Shown: piece by piece, positions 32,108 to 42,737 of the stretch
How positions within the stretch are numbered: position 1 is the stretch's first letter
Layout: the number at the start of each line of letters is the position of its first letter
Assembly (NCBI GenBank): GCA_026075535.2
Contig: AP026544.2
Span: 2,790,001 to 2,854,000 of the forward strand
Reading direction: 5' to 3'
Length of the DNA stretch: 64,000 bases
DNA from: Tricholoma matsutake
Taxonomy: Eukaryota; Basidiomycota; Agaricomycetes; Agaricales; Tricholomataceae
Translations under genes and position numbers: made by a program
Notes under the pieces: model-generated
The model's input: only the letters and a program-made list of their open reading frames with translations
Told to the model about the DNA's origin: nothing
The model's database searches: none

Positions 32108-32208
32108 CTAGAAAACTAAAAAAATGAGTTAGTTAGTTTATTAAAACAAAAACCGAACGAAAAAACTTACATAGGGCCCAAACGATGCGATCTGCGTCGT
32201 TTGGGCCC
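32108..32208 (-). other. Hairpin-intron cassette 6
   Basis: 15-bp stem GGGCCCAAACGATGC/GCGTCGTTTGGGCCC with one T-G pair (32174-32208), donor TAT-GTAAGTTTTTTC at 32170, AAACTAACTAAC branch-like site, T-rich acceptor near 32108. Confidence 0.7.
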
Positions 32209-32256
32209 GCGTTGGCTCGTTTGCAAGTGGTGGCATCGTTGCCAGTAGATTATAAC

Positions 32257-32357
32257 CTAGAAAGCTAAAAAAAAGGTTAGTTAGTTTATAAAAACAAAAA
32301 GCAAACAAAAAAAACCTTACTTAGGGCCCAAACAACGCAATCTGCATCATTTGGGCC
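32257..32357 (-). other. Hairpin-intron cassette 7
   Basis: Stem GGCCCAAA/TTTGGGCC plus a decayed inner part ACAACGC/GCATCAT (32324-32357); donor GTAAGGTTTTTTT at 32320; TAACTAACC branch; acceptor near 32257. The mismatches look like C-to-T changes at CG. Confidence 0.6.
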
Positions 32358-32415
32358 TGTGTTCTGTCCAATCACGTCGTTTGGGCCCATGTTATGTCTG
32401 GCAGTCGAGTAGAAC

Positions 32416-32519
32416 CTATAAAACAAACGAAACAAGTTAGTTAGTATGAAAAAACAAGAAGCAAACAAAAAAAAAACATACTTAGGCCCCAAATGATGTG
32501 ATCTGCATCGTTTAGGCCC
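32416..32519 (-). other. Hairpin-intron cassette 8
   Basis: Stem (minus) around CATCGTTT/AAATGATG with GGCC ends (32485-32519), donor GTATGTTTTTTTTT, CTAACTAAC branch, acceptor near 32416. Confidence 0.6.
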
Positions 32520-32788
32520 GTGTTCTGTCCAGTTGGCTTGTTTGAAGGTGGTGGTGATGGTGGCATTGGGTGTGGGAACAGTGGTGGTGGGTGTGCATGC
32601 AGTGGTGGTGGTAGAGTGGAGAGGAGGAGGAGGCGGCATTGGCAACAGTGGTGGTGGTGGTTGTGAGCTGGCAGTCACCTGTCATGTGTCATGCATATGC
32701 ATACTTATTAATTATTCCATTAATGGCTGTGATTAACTACATACCTTGGTTGGGTAATAAAAGTATTAAATGTATGCCCAAGAATAAT

Positions 32789-32873
32789 TGCTTGGTAGCT
32801 CAGTGGTTAAGTGTGCTGTTATGTGTGCAGACCCAAGGTTGAGTGTTCAATTCTTGATGTGTGTCGAACTTTT
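32789..32873 (+). other. tRNA-like Pol III unit, outward, right side of C
   Basis: TAGCTCAGTGG (32796-32806) is a near-perfect A box, GTGTTCAATTC (32843-32853) a B box, then TTTT at 32870-32873. It faces the right end of C and lies just before its subterminal repeats. Confidence 0.68.
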
Positions 32874-33264
32874 ATTTGGGAAAGCACATGCATTCCAGTT
32901 ATTCCAGTTAGTCCTGTTATTCCTGTTATTCTGGTTGTGATGAGTCCGGTCAGATTCCGGGGATTCCGGCTGTAAATTGGATCCTTATTCTGACCACAAT
33001 TGTGCTGCATAGGGAAAACTACATACAAAAAAAATTCCACCGGATTCCAGAAATTCCAGAAATTCTGGCCAGACGAACTGGAATCCAACCAGAATAGGTG
33101 GGGGAGTGTAAAGTACTCATGGTGGGTGGAATGACAATGACAAGACCGCCAACCACAAAAAACACATAACACATGCCCACAGCCTACCCAACAGGTAAGC
33201 ACCCACCTACCCCCCCCCCTAACCCCTTGGCAATGACACCACCACTCGCAAACAAGCCAATGCA

Positions 33265-33359
33265 GGCCCAAATGACACAGATCACGTCGTTTGGGCCCTA
33301 CATAAGGTTTTTTTTGTTTGCTTTTTGTTTTTATAAACTAACTAACCTGTTTTTTTTAG
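33265..33359 (+). other. Hairpin-intron cassette 9
   Basis: Stem GGCCCAAATGAC/GTCGTTTGGGCC with one T-G pair (33265-33298), CATAAG-GTTTTTTTT, AAACTAACTAACC branch-like site and TTTTTTTTAG acceptor at 33359. Confidence 0.65.
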
Positions 33360-33416
33360 CTTTCTAGGTTATAATCTACTGGCAATGATGCCACCACTTG
33401 CAAACAAGCCAACATA

Positions 33417-33493
33417 GGTCCAAACGATGCAGATTGCGTCGTTTGGGCCCTATGTGAGTTTTTTTCATTTGCTTTTTGTCTCGTTTTTTTTAG
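33417..33493 (+). other. Hairpin-intron cassette 10
   Basis: Stem CCAAACGATGC/GCGTCGTTTGG with GG..CC ends (33417-33450), donor GTGAGTTTTTTTC at 33454, acceptor TTTTTTTTAG at 33493. The branch-like CTAAC region of the sister copies is deleted. Confidence 0.6.
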
Positions 33494-33539
33494 TTTTCTA
33501 GGTTATAATCTACTAGTAATGACACCACCACCTGCAAAC

Positions 33540-33780
33540 AAGCCAACACACCCACCCCACGCCTGTGAGCCCCTGCTTGTAGGGTGGATCATGAGTGTGT
33601 GCAGGCAACAACAACCATGATGCCACCGTCTACCAGCACCAGAACCCCCCAGAATGCAAAGCATGGCCGCCAACCATGACGGACAATGATGACAGGGCCA
33701 ACGACACACCACCCGCCTCCAGCCCCATGAGCCACTGCTCGGGGGGTAGATTGCAGGTGGAATGGCAATGATGACGAGGG
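33540..33780. repeat. GAGCA palindrome copies in A1, inverted relative to those in C
   Basis: TGTGAGCCCCTGCTTGTAGGG near 33563 and CATGAGCCACTGCTCGGGGG near 33726, each before a GGTGGATC or GGTAGATTG tail. Confidence 0.6.
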
Positions 33781-33970
33781 GAACAACAATGGGAACACAC
33801 AGCAGGGAGCATGACGAGGAGCACCACGGGACACAGGACAACGGGAATGACACAACAACAGCAACCACATGGGACAATGATGGCAACAGCAGCAACAGAT
33901 GAAAGCCGCCCAGGACAACCCCCACCAGGACGATGCAACCAGGAAGACGCACCCACCACGATGCAGGAGG

Positions 33971-34018
33971 GCCCAAGGGACATCGACATCCCTTGGGCTG
34001 TAGGTTTTTTTTTTCTTG
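33971..34018 (+). other. Hairpin-intron cassette 11 (variant stem)
   Basis: Perfect 10-bp stem GCCCAAGGGA/TCCCTTGGGC (33971-33998) followed by TGTAGGTTTTTTTTTTC. The inner stem bases differ on both arms from the AAACGA/TCGTTT type. Confidence 0.6.
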
Positions 34019-34064
34019 TCTTATTTCTTTACCATGGAGATGCATGCAGGATGGGGGGCACCAT

Positions 34065-34290
34065 GATGAGACACCGCCCCCTCCCCCGCATTTTGCCCCA
34101 GGAGGGGTTTTTTTTAAATTCATATCAATGCCTTCCCCCTCCCCCACGTAAAATGTGGGGGAGGGGATTTTCTTTTTATTTATAATTGTTGCCCTCCCCT
34201 CGCGTCTGACGCAGGTGAGTCTTGTATGTAAATAAATATTTGTAGGACTCCCCCTCACACAAGGTGCGAGGGAGGGTGTTTTTTATGTAG
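34065..34290. repeat. CCCTC hairpin group in A1
   Basis: Hairpins CCCCCGCATTTTGCCCCAGG, CCCTCCCCCACG/TGTGGGGGAGGGG, CCCTCCCCTCGCG/CGCAGGTGAG and CCCCCTCACAC/GTGCGAGGGAGG, separated by A/T-rich spacers. Confidence 0.65.
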
Positions 34291-35013
34291 TTAATTGTAT
34301 TGTTGTGAGGGATGTAGGTAATAAATTTTATTTGATCTTAAGTGTGTACTGCTACCAATGACACAATGACTCCTGCTGGCTGTAAGCATGCCATCTCAAC
34401 AGTTGACAATGAGGCTACAAAAGCCAAGAAGAAGAAAACTGAGCTGAAAACAACTGAAAAGAAGAATGAGAAAGGGAAGCAAGGGGAAGGAACCTAAGCC
34501 CAAGAAGGGCAAAAAAGTGTGTGTATCATATGACACTGATGATGATAGTGACATGTAGTTGATCCTTGTATCTGTAAGCTAGTCAGTAGTGTTTATGCAA
34601 TGACCCTTACAAGTGCAGACTCAGCACAGACTTATGCGGACTTTGGGCGGACTAATGCGGACTCTGCATGGACTTATGTGGACTCCACATGGACTCATGC
34701 AGACTCCGTGTGGACTGGGGTGGAGTCCACAGCAAAAGGGGTGTAATTTTTTATTTTGGTCACAAGATGGTTGGACTCCGCACAGCGTCCACACAGTCCA
34801 CATGGATCTGTGCAGAACATATGGGGCAGTGTAAATTACTGAAGAAAAAGATGAATCATATCAATTTATAGTAGTAGCACCAACAGGAAGTGCAGCTGCT
34901 TTGCTTGGAGAATCAACTTATCACTCACTATTTGATATTAGTGACTATAATGAGAAAGGACTTACAAATTTAGCTCAGGTGAGATCTAGACTTATTGGAG
35001 TAGACTGGAAGAG

Positions 35014-35181
35014 TGTCTCCTACATCCGCAAACCTTATCTACATCCACACTCATTATCACATCTTATTCCAGTAGTATATAGTCTATACCTTGAGTACTT
35101 GTACTGTATCTTAGTTTCCTCCCCCAAAATATACTAAGTTCCTTACATGTTCCTGTTCCCTTGAGTCTCGAGTGTTGGAAG
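35014..35181. other. 168-bp insertion inside the PIF1 pseudogene
   Basis: It interrupts GVDWKS and GFYIFLDE; removing it keeps the frame. It starts TGTCTCCTACATCC and ends TGTTGGAAG; GGAAG occurs at both borders (35007-35011, 35177-35181). It contains two stop codons in the helicase frame. Perhaps a small solo LTR or TRIM; the class is unknown. Confidence 0.45.
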
Positions 35182-36598
35182 CTCTGGCTTCTACATTTTC
35201 TTGGATGAGGTCTCTATGTTATTTTGCCATGATATGTATTGCATCTCATGTCAGCTTGCTATTGCATTGAATATACCAGGGCAGCCTTTTGGAGGTTTAA
35301 GTATGCTGTTTGCAGGTGATTTTGCACAGCTACCACCAGTTGTAGGTGGTGAAGGGTCATCTTTATATAGTCATAATATCGGAGCTATTGCATCAACTCA
35401 GAGATCTCAGGAAGAAGCAATAGGTAAATCTTTGTGGCATCAAGTAACTACAGTAGTTATACTTTGGGAAAACATGAGACAAAAAAACCAGACTCCAGAA
35501 GATGCTAAATTTTGTACTGCATTGGAAAATATGAGGTATAAGGCCTGTACACCTACAGACATTGCATTTTTACAAACACTTACATCATCTCCCATATCTG
35601 GGCAACCATCTGTATGTGATGATAATTTCCATGATATATCTATTATTACTGCACTAAATGTCCATAAGGATGGGATTAACAAACTTGGCTCAGAATGTTT
35701 TGCTGCTGAAACTGGACAAGTGTTGACATACTTTTACTCTGAAGATTCACAAAAAGTCCATTCCGAAAAATCCAAATTTAGAGGTTCAGTAGTTAAGCTT
35801 AACAAGATATCTAATGAGTTGCAGCAGATTCTTTGGGAACAGCCATATAGTACAGATGACAGACATATAGCTGGAAAGTCATCCTTATGTAAAGGCTTAC
35901 CTGTAACAATAAGATATAATGGTGCAACAGAACTTTGTATTACAAAAGGTCAAGAAGCTACAGTATATAACTGGCTGGTGAACATGGTCAACCAACCTTG
36001 GAAACACTTTTTCTCAAATTGACCAATCCTCCTTCTAATGTTAAATTTGATGGACTTCCTGAAAATGTTGTACCATTATACAAAACTACAAATCCAATTT
36101 ACTGTTCTTTGCCTGATGATTCAAAGGTACATGTGTCAAGAACCTGAATAGAGGTTCTTCCCAACTTTTCTATGACAGATTATGCTTCTCAAGGTAAAAC
36201 AAGGCCTTATAACATTAATGACAATCATTCTCATCTGTCTTATTATACAACGTTGTCACGTAGTGCAACTGCAGCTGGTACATTAATAACACAGACATTT
36301 CATCCTCAGAAAATTACAGGTGGTGCTTCTGGTGCCCTAAGACAAGAATTCAGAGAGCTAGAGTTGCTTGATGAAATTACTGACTTGAGGTATAATGGAA
36401 AATTGCACAGAAGTGTGGTTGGTGAACAGCTGATCATGGCTTTTAGGTAATGGAAGAGAATGCATCATGTACCATCAGCTGTACAAAAAGCAATTAGATG
36501 GAATTCCAGAGATCCTTTATTAGAACCTGAAATAGAAGATGAAAGATGGAAGATTGTAGAAAAACAGAAGAAGCACACTGCAGCTGCTCCTGCCAAAG

Positions 36599-39500
36599 CT
36601 AAGTCCACTTCTGTTTCATCATGTCATCACGTGCTTTCTTCAATGCCACCTCTGCTTCCTCTTGTACGTTTTGCATCTTAGATACAAAGTCTTCTACTGA
36701 CTGTACTTTGACTTCCCTTCTGGGTTCTACTCCCATGTGAGGATGATATCCATAATTTGCAAAAAAGGGTGACATATGAGTAGCTGAATGGAATTTGTTA
36801 TTGTGGGAAAACTCGGCAATTGCCAGCCATTTGGGCCAGTTGGTTTGTTGGTAGTTGACAAACATATGTAGGTACTGCTCCAACTCCTGGTTCATTCTCT
36901 CTGTCTGCCCATCAGTCTGTGGGTGATATGCCATAGATAGTTTAGTTTGAATTCCCAATATGTTGTTCAGTTCTCACATAAATGCAGAAGCAAATTGTGG
37001 TCCACAATTGGAGATAATGGTATCGGGTAACCCATGTAACTGCCATACCTGATTTAGATGGAGGCGTGCCAAGCCCAATGATGAGGTTTCTGTAGTAGTA
37101 GGAATAATATGGACCTCCTTTGTGAAGCAGTCACATACTACAAATATTGCATTGTACCCTTGAGCTTCAGGTAATCCAATAATAAAATCCACAGATATAT
37201 CTCACCACGGTGCTTTAGGTATAGGGTTCAGTATTAATTTTCCTGCAGGTTTCTCTGGACATTTCTTCCCCCTCATGCACATATCACATCCATCCACATA
37301 CCCCAACACATACTTTGAAATTCTGGGCCACCAATAATTTCTCATTACTAATTCCAACGTCTTCCATCTTCCTGGGTGTCTGGCAGTCAGTGGATTATGA
37401 TGTAACCAGATGATCACCCTTCACAAATCCTGATCCTTTGGTACATACACTTTTCCTTGAAACAACACCAACCCTTGTTCCTCAGCCCATTCATCTCCTT
37501 TAATATTACCTTTCTTCTCTCCCTTCAAAGCTTTCATGGCTTCCACTACTTCATCATCCATTTCTGAACATTGTCTAATTTTAGACAACATTTCCATTTC
37601 TGAGCTATCTATTAATAGATGCCCTTGATGCATAGTGCAAATGTGAAAGTATTTGGGTTTGAGTAAGGTAACATTCTTATTGTCCTCCTCCACCCCCCTT
37701 TTATGATCAATACGTCTGGATAATGCATCTGCTTTCCTCATTAAGCTTCCCACTTTGTGGACCAAGTGAAAATTGAAACATGATAGGAATAGTGCCCAAT
37801 GCGCTTGCCAGTGATTAAGCTTTTTAGTGGACATGAAGTATTGCAGATTTTGATGATCCGTCCAGATCTCAATTTGATGCATACATCCCTCCAAATAATG
37901 CCTCCACACCTCCAATGCTTGTATTATCCCCAACATCTCTTTGTCATGCACATCATAATTCCTCTCCACATCATTCAACCCTTGGGACAAATATGCACAA
38001 GGATGCCATTTGTCATCTTCACGCAGCATTGATAATACCACTCCAGTAGCAAAATCAGATGCATCTGATTCCACTCATAAAGGGCATGTGAAATCCACCA
38101 GGGCTAATATTGGTCCCTCCACAAACTTCCTCTTCAACTCCTCAAACACTGTCTGCTGCTGCTCTCCCCACCTCCATACTACTCCCTTTCGCATAAGGTT
38201 ATGTAAGGGTGCAGCAATTTTAGAAAAATTGTGCACAAAGCGACGATAATAATTTGCGAGTCCCAAGAAGGCTTGAACCTCCTTGACACAGGTGGGCACA
38301 GGCCAATCTGTGATTGCCTGTACCTTGATCGGATCCATTTTGATCCCATCAGGGCTGATCAATAATCCTAGGAACTCAATCTCGCTTGCCCCAAACACAC
38401 ATTTCTCTGGTTTCAAAAATAGATCATTCTCCACTAACCTCCATAGCACCTCCTGCACTATCACCTCATGATTTCCTTCATCCTCCGTGAATATCAGAAT
38501 GTCGTCAATAAATATTATTACCACGCCTTTGTCTATTATGTCCTTGAAAATGTTGTTCATCATATTTTGGAAAGTTGGGGGACTATTAGTCATCCCAAAA
38601 AACATGACAAGTGGCTTGAAAGATCCTCAATGCATGGCAAATGCGGCCTTCCACTCATCTCCTTTCTTTATTTGTACATTATTGTATCCCCATCGTAAAT
38701 CCAATTTTGTAAAGACCTTGGCTTTTCCCACCTTGTCAATTATTTCTGAGATCAACGGCAGGGGGTATGCATTCTTCACTGTCCACTCATTCAGATACCT
38801 ATAATCTGTACACATCCTCTTCCTTTGGTCTTTCTTTGGCATGAAGAATATTGGTGATGTCTGCAGTGATTTCAAAGGTCGTATCTATCCTTTGTGCAAT
38901 TGCTCCTTCAGGAATGCATCCACTTCTTTTTGTTCCATCAGAGATAACAGATATACCTTTGACTTCCTCGGCACAAACCCTGGCTTCATCTCAATCACAT
39001 GATCCCATGGCTTCCACACCGGCATTCGCTCATACTCCTTCTTCTGGAACACTGACAGATATTCATGATACACTTTTGGCACCCACTCCACTGGCTTCTC
39101 CACCTTCACGATATTCTTGTCCCATGACTGTCCTCCACAAATTGCTCTAAAGGTTTGCTTCTGCTCTTCTTTCTCGATCATGACCGGAACTTCCTCATTT
39201 GGCATTTCCTCATCCTCCACTTCCTCCATTGTAACAGAATACTTCCTCGGACGTTCTTTCTCTTTCTTTTTCCTTTTCTCCTTCTTCATCTTCCTCCCAT
39301 ACACATTACATTCCTTAGGACAACGAGTCATTTGTACTTTCCCAGTTTTCCAATCAATTTCAGGATTATGCTTCCATAACTATGGACATCCTATTATTAG
39401 ATTGGTTTTCCCAAGATTGCACACTTCAAATACGGCTCGCTCCTGATGCTCCTGATACTTTAGTACCATAGTCACCTCCTCCTTGATAGTTCCTCCATGA

Positions 39501-39870
39501 TTGACTGTTCCGTCAATATTGTACACCATTATAGGTTGCGCCAGCTTGTGTGTGCTAATACCATTTCCAGTAATTAAGGACCAATTAATAAATAATCCTG
39601 TAGCACCACTATCAAGCAACACTTCCACATCAATTACTGTATGTGTATCGACTGTCTTTAATCCCACAGTCAAGGTGATTTCGGGTTCTATTTGTGCAGA
39701 GCAAATAAAGAATTTAGGGGTTTTCGGAAATAGTGCATGACAATTTTCTTCATCACATGATTCACAACGGTTGTACTCCTCCTCAATTTCCTTTTCTGAT
39801 TTACTCTGGGTTTCCTTGGATACTAATACATTGTAATGATTCTGGGTCACCAATGGGGAAACCTTCACTG
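36599..39870 (-). pseudogene. pol: pol of element 2: protease to integrase core
   Basis: A single frame with few stops. Protease LLDSGATGLFI (near 39615); a Lys/Glu-rich linker (39240-39310); RT with IFIDDILIF (near 38520); RNase H VESDASDFATG and KADALSRRIDH; integrase zinc site H..H..CDMC, first Asp in VVCDCFTK, second site ISNCGPQFAS (expected D-R-G is here N-C-G, so the catalytic Asp and the Arg are both lost), Glu in TERMNQELEQ. Stops: TGA near 38632, 38072, 37420, 37200 and 36975, each where arginine fits; TAG near 39379 where tryptophan fits (GCP-TAG-LWKHNP). Not functional. Confidence 0.88.
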
Positions 39871-40962
39871 GGACTCTTCCACAAAATTCTTCTGCTTGCC
39901 TTCCTCCAGCTTCACTTCCTCGATTGTAGCTTCCCTAATCTTTCTTTTCTGCCTACAATTCCTAGAAATGTGTCCTAACTGCCCACAGTTAAAACATTTA
40001 AGTGGGGCTCATCTCCCTGCTTGATCAACCTCCATTGCCTCTGCTGGTGCTGCTGACTCCATAACTATAGGTGTCACTGCCATGGCCAGTGGTGGTGCCC
40101 TAGGAGCTTGTGCCTGAGGTGCCTTTCCTTTCTCGGACTTTCTTCCTGATGACTTTCCAAATTTACTACTTCTGTACATCAACTTTGACTCCGCCTGTTC
40201 CTGCCAATATTGCCAGTCAAGGCACATTGCCCAATTATACCACTCGTCAAACTTCTCTGGCATAGAAGGTAGTTGGTAGATAGACTTGAATAAAGAGGGA
40301 TTTAATCCTGCTTTCAAAAACTCTACCAACGTGGCTTCTCCCATGTCTGTTTGCAAAGCTTCTGCTTTGAACTGCAAAATAAATTCATCCGCTGTTAGGG
40401 AACCTTGGTGCATGGTCTTTAATTTAGCATTGGCTGTTGCCTTTGGATTAGGGTCTCCAAACTGTGCCTCCAATCTCTCCAGAACTTCCTTGAAGGTTGC
40501 AAATGGTTTATTTCCTGCAGCAATTTGATTAATAGCCTTGTTTCTCCAGAACTGTGCTTCCCCCCCCTGGATGTATGAGAGAGCAAACATAATCCTAGAC
40601 TTGGCTGTACAAAACTCTGGCTTCCTCCCATGGATGTACAATACTATAGAGTTGATGAAGGATTTTGTATTCTCCATGGTACCGTCAAAGATTTGTGGGG
40701 GCACGTACTTAGGTAAGCATGCTTTTCCATTTCCGGATTTCTCCACCGTCTCATCCTCCTGTGATATCCACTCCACCATCTCCTCCATCTCATCATCTCT
40801 TTCTCCTGTCATCTCTGGCTGTACTTCCGCTTGTCTGGGCTGTGATGCTGCCAACACTGACACTAATTGGGACATTTGCACTGTAAGTGCATCAATTTTC
40901 GCCTCTAGTGCTGGTGTGGGAACAGGATTAGGGCCGAGATTAGAAGTTGAAGGTTTGGACAT
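39864..40962 (-). pseudogene. gag: gag of element 2, nearly intact
   Basis: ATG at 40962 (MSKPSTSNLGPNPVP). 317 codons are open before one TGA at 40009, after which the frame continues into a perfect zinc knuckle CFNCGQLGHISRNC and a Lys/Glu-rich tail ending at TGA near 39864. Capsid-like core: FDGTMENTKSFINSI, FWRNKAINQI, LEAQFGDPNPKATA, FLKAGLNPSLF. Arginine is the likely original at the internal TGA. Gag proteins of this size and order are usual for chromoviruses. Confidence 0.85.
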
Positions 40963-41140
40963 AATTGTAGAATCTGTGATGAATCACTTCTTCGACAAAT
41001 TCAAGATTTTTTCTTTGAGACCTCTCCAAACGTTTATGGGTCACATGATGGTTCATCAATTGTTTGTCAATTGTTTGTCAATCATTTGTTGATTGTTCAT
41101 TGTTTGTCAGGCACCTAATTTGACACTTCGGATCAATAAC

Positions 41141-41873
41141 CCTTCCAACAGTGCCTGATCTCGGAGATAACACTGAATTCAGCTTGTAACTAAAATAGTC
41201 ATCTGAATAGAGTGATGTAAATCATAACTAAACCAGATCCAATCAATTGTCTGGTTGCAGCTGTCCTAATGATGAGCACTACCTCTTGATCACTGGCAGT
41301 CGCAATGTAAGGCGAGGCCTGGCATTGGCTTATGAAAGAAAAGGTAGATTACGTATGTACAAGTACTTCCGGCTTGTGCCAAAAGGATGAGTAATCAGAT
41401 GTGGCGCAGTAAAACAATGACGTATGCGCAAGTAAGAGAAGGTGCACTGATATGGGAAGTTGTGTTCTTCTGTTAGGGCGACACCCACTATCTGCTAGCT
41501 AAGACCATGCGGGTTCTCTCTACAAGAAGGGGGCAGGATCCACGCTTGTGATGGGGGAACTGATGGTTTTGATGTGAGGGGTTATTTATAGGTGAGTTTG
41601 TTGACAAAGGCCTTTCACACCAAAAGCATAGGTGGAATACCTAAGAGAACACAACTGGGGTCCCCTAGGCATATATTTAGGGTTTATATACTATGTTACA
41701 TATATTGTACATTGTTGTTACTGATGCACTCATACATGCACATACATTTTGATGCGTGCAAAATAAAATTCTCATGCTATCAAAGTGTAGCATCATTTGG
41801 CGTCATGTAGCGTAATTTGACATAATAAAATAAAAATGAAATTTTATTAGGTAATGGGGTGGTTTCCTAACAG
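41141..41873 (-). repeat. 5' LTR of element 2
   Basis: Minus strand starts TGTTAGGAAACCACCCC at 41873. A TATA box CTATAAATAACC lies near 41580-41595. The inner edge is uncertain: the sequence TGGAAGGGTTATTGATCC just inside could be the primer site, which would put the LTR end near 41141. No second LTR is present to confirm this. Confidence 0.55.
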
Positions 41874-41988
41874 TCAGAATAGCTGCGACCCTTTGCAACC
41901 ATATATTGAGCAATATAAGTATGATGCAGCAATCAGTGGTGCTCAGAAAAAAGTAGGGAGAATGTAAAATTGAATATTTGTGTACATA

Positions 41989-42083
41989 TTCTCAATGCCT
42001 CATCCTTTGAAACATTGGAAAGATCCTGCTGTATGAGCACATAGTGGAAAGTCCAAGCGTGTGGATGAAGATACTGACAGTGA
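41989..42083 (+). pseudogene. Coding fragment interrupted by element 3
   Basis: Reads MPHPLKHWKDPAV, TGA, AHSGKSKRVDEDTD. After removing element 3 and one copy of its AGTGA duplication the frame continues at 50309 as DSDESSSG before the end of an E-type element at 50332. A short acidic C-terminal-like tail; family unknown. 41874-41988 is unassigned. Confidence 0.5.
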
Positions 42084-42314
42084 TGTAAGAGATCCATTCT
42101 CTTACCATACGACTACATTACTACCAGCAACACACATCCACCAGTGACACCACAATTGAGAGCTTACCTAACAAACATGGTCACATGATTAATCATGCAT
42201 AGATAGTTCCTATTTGTAACAAGGAGACTGTACTTTACTTTACCTTTCTAACCATACTATTTTCCAGTTTACTTTGTTTGAACCATCTAAGTGTTTGAAG
42301 GACACTTTATTCCA
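42084..42314 (+). repeat. 5' LTR of element 3
   Basis: 231 bp; nearly identical to 50073-50303. No TGG-type primer site follows directly, and I did not find a self-complementary one. Confidence 0.88.
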
Positions 42315-42737
42315 CTTTGTTTTAAACTCAAGACTAGAAACCTATGAGCTAGACCTACACAACCACCACGAGCAAAGGAAACCCCAAAATCATTTTCATT
42401 TTTATGCATACAACGACCTTATATCAGGATTACGATGAACCCTGTGACAAGCTACACACATCAGACTGGAGATCAGATAGCAGGGACAATGTAACCTCTA
42501 TGTGATTTGAACATATAAAGAAGCACATCTAAGAAGAGGCAATCACCCCACCATTTAACTGGAATAGGCACCACGATACCAAACAGAGACATTCCCCCAA
42601 GATAAGAGAGGCCCCCCAGTGAGAAAACGAGCCGGGTGAGCTGACTCATTCTATGAAACATTGAAAATTGCCCCACGGTTCATCATTATCTTGCCTGCCA
42701 CTTTACTCACACACATGGTGATTCACGAGCCTTTGAG

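Larger units (their letters stand above)
30986..33118. mobile_element. Non-autonomous TIR element C, nested in A1
   Basis: Ends CTGTAATTTACCCTCCCCC and inverted GGGGGAGTGTAAAGTACTC, both followed inward by CACCTATTCTGG. Perfect 8-bp duplication ATGGTGGG (30978-30985, 33119-33126). Subterminal arrays of AGTCCAGTTATTCC (31010-31140) and inverted GTTATTCCAG/CCGGATTCC words (32890-33090). Interior: two outward tRNA-like units, CCCTC hairpins, GAGCA palindromes, three cassettes. No transposase. Confidence 0.92.
29980..34841. mobile_element. Non-autonomous TIR element A1
   Basis: Ends are GAGGTCTTTACACTGCCCC and inverted GGGGCAGTGTAAATTACTG; target duplication AAGAAAAA (29972-29979, 34842-34849). 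Removing 4870 bases restores the PIF1 frame as TFFKEKDESYQF. Subterminal repeats are GGACTCCRC and TGCATGGA words (30000-30230 and 34615-34815). The interior holds a tRNA-like unit, hairpin-intron cassettes, GAGCA palindromes and CCCTC hairpins, and the whole of element C. No transposase was found. A2 (58991-60951) is a shorter copy. Confidence 0.92.
29151..36598 (+). pseudogene. PIF1-like helicase gene of a second Helitron-type element, split and decayed
   Basis: Starting right after the LTR: TMLTLFKPW, then IQFECLDARDDHWAQ, a Walker A GTGKS damaged by a one-base deletion (near 29932), KTFFKEK; then element A1 intervenes; then DESYQFIVVAPTGSAAALL (from 34850), FLDEVSML (near 35203), FAGDFAQLPPV, and a C-terminal part MTDYASQGKTRPYN...LSRSAT...ITGGASGALRQEFRELELLDE (36172-36400). 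A 168-bp foreign piece sits at 35014-35181. The family unwinds DNA; in Helitrons it is the helicase half of Rep-Hel. Stops include TGA at KPW-TGA-TGKEL, where arginine is expected. It ends abruptly at 36598 against element 2. Confidence 0.88.
36599..41873 (-). mobile_element. Ty3-type element 2, 3' part missing
   Basis: On the minus strand: 5' LTR (about 41141-41873), leader, gag (40962), pol to 36599, where it stops inside integrase and joins PIF1-gene sequence. The 3' LTR, integrase C-terminus and any chromodomain are lost, so one junction is a deletion rather than an insertion site. Gag and pol are in -1 relation, as in element 1. Confidence 0.88.

Noticed and set aside
41141..41200. Precise 5' LTR end and tRNA primer site for element 2
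   Set aside because: Only one LTR exists, and the candidate TGGAAGGG site lacks a preceding CA; left as uncertain.
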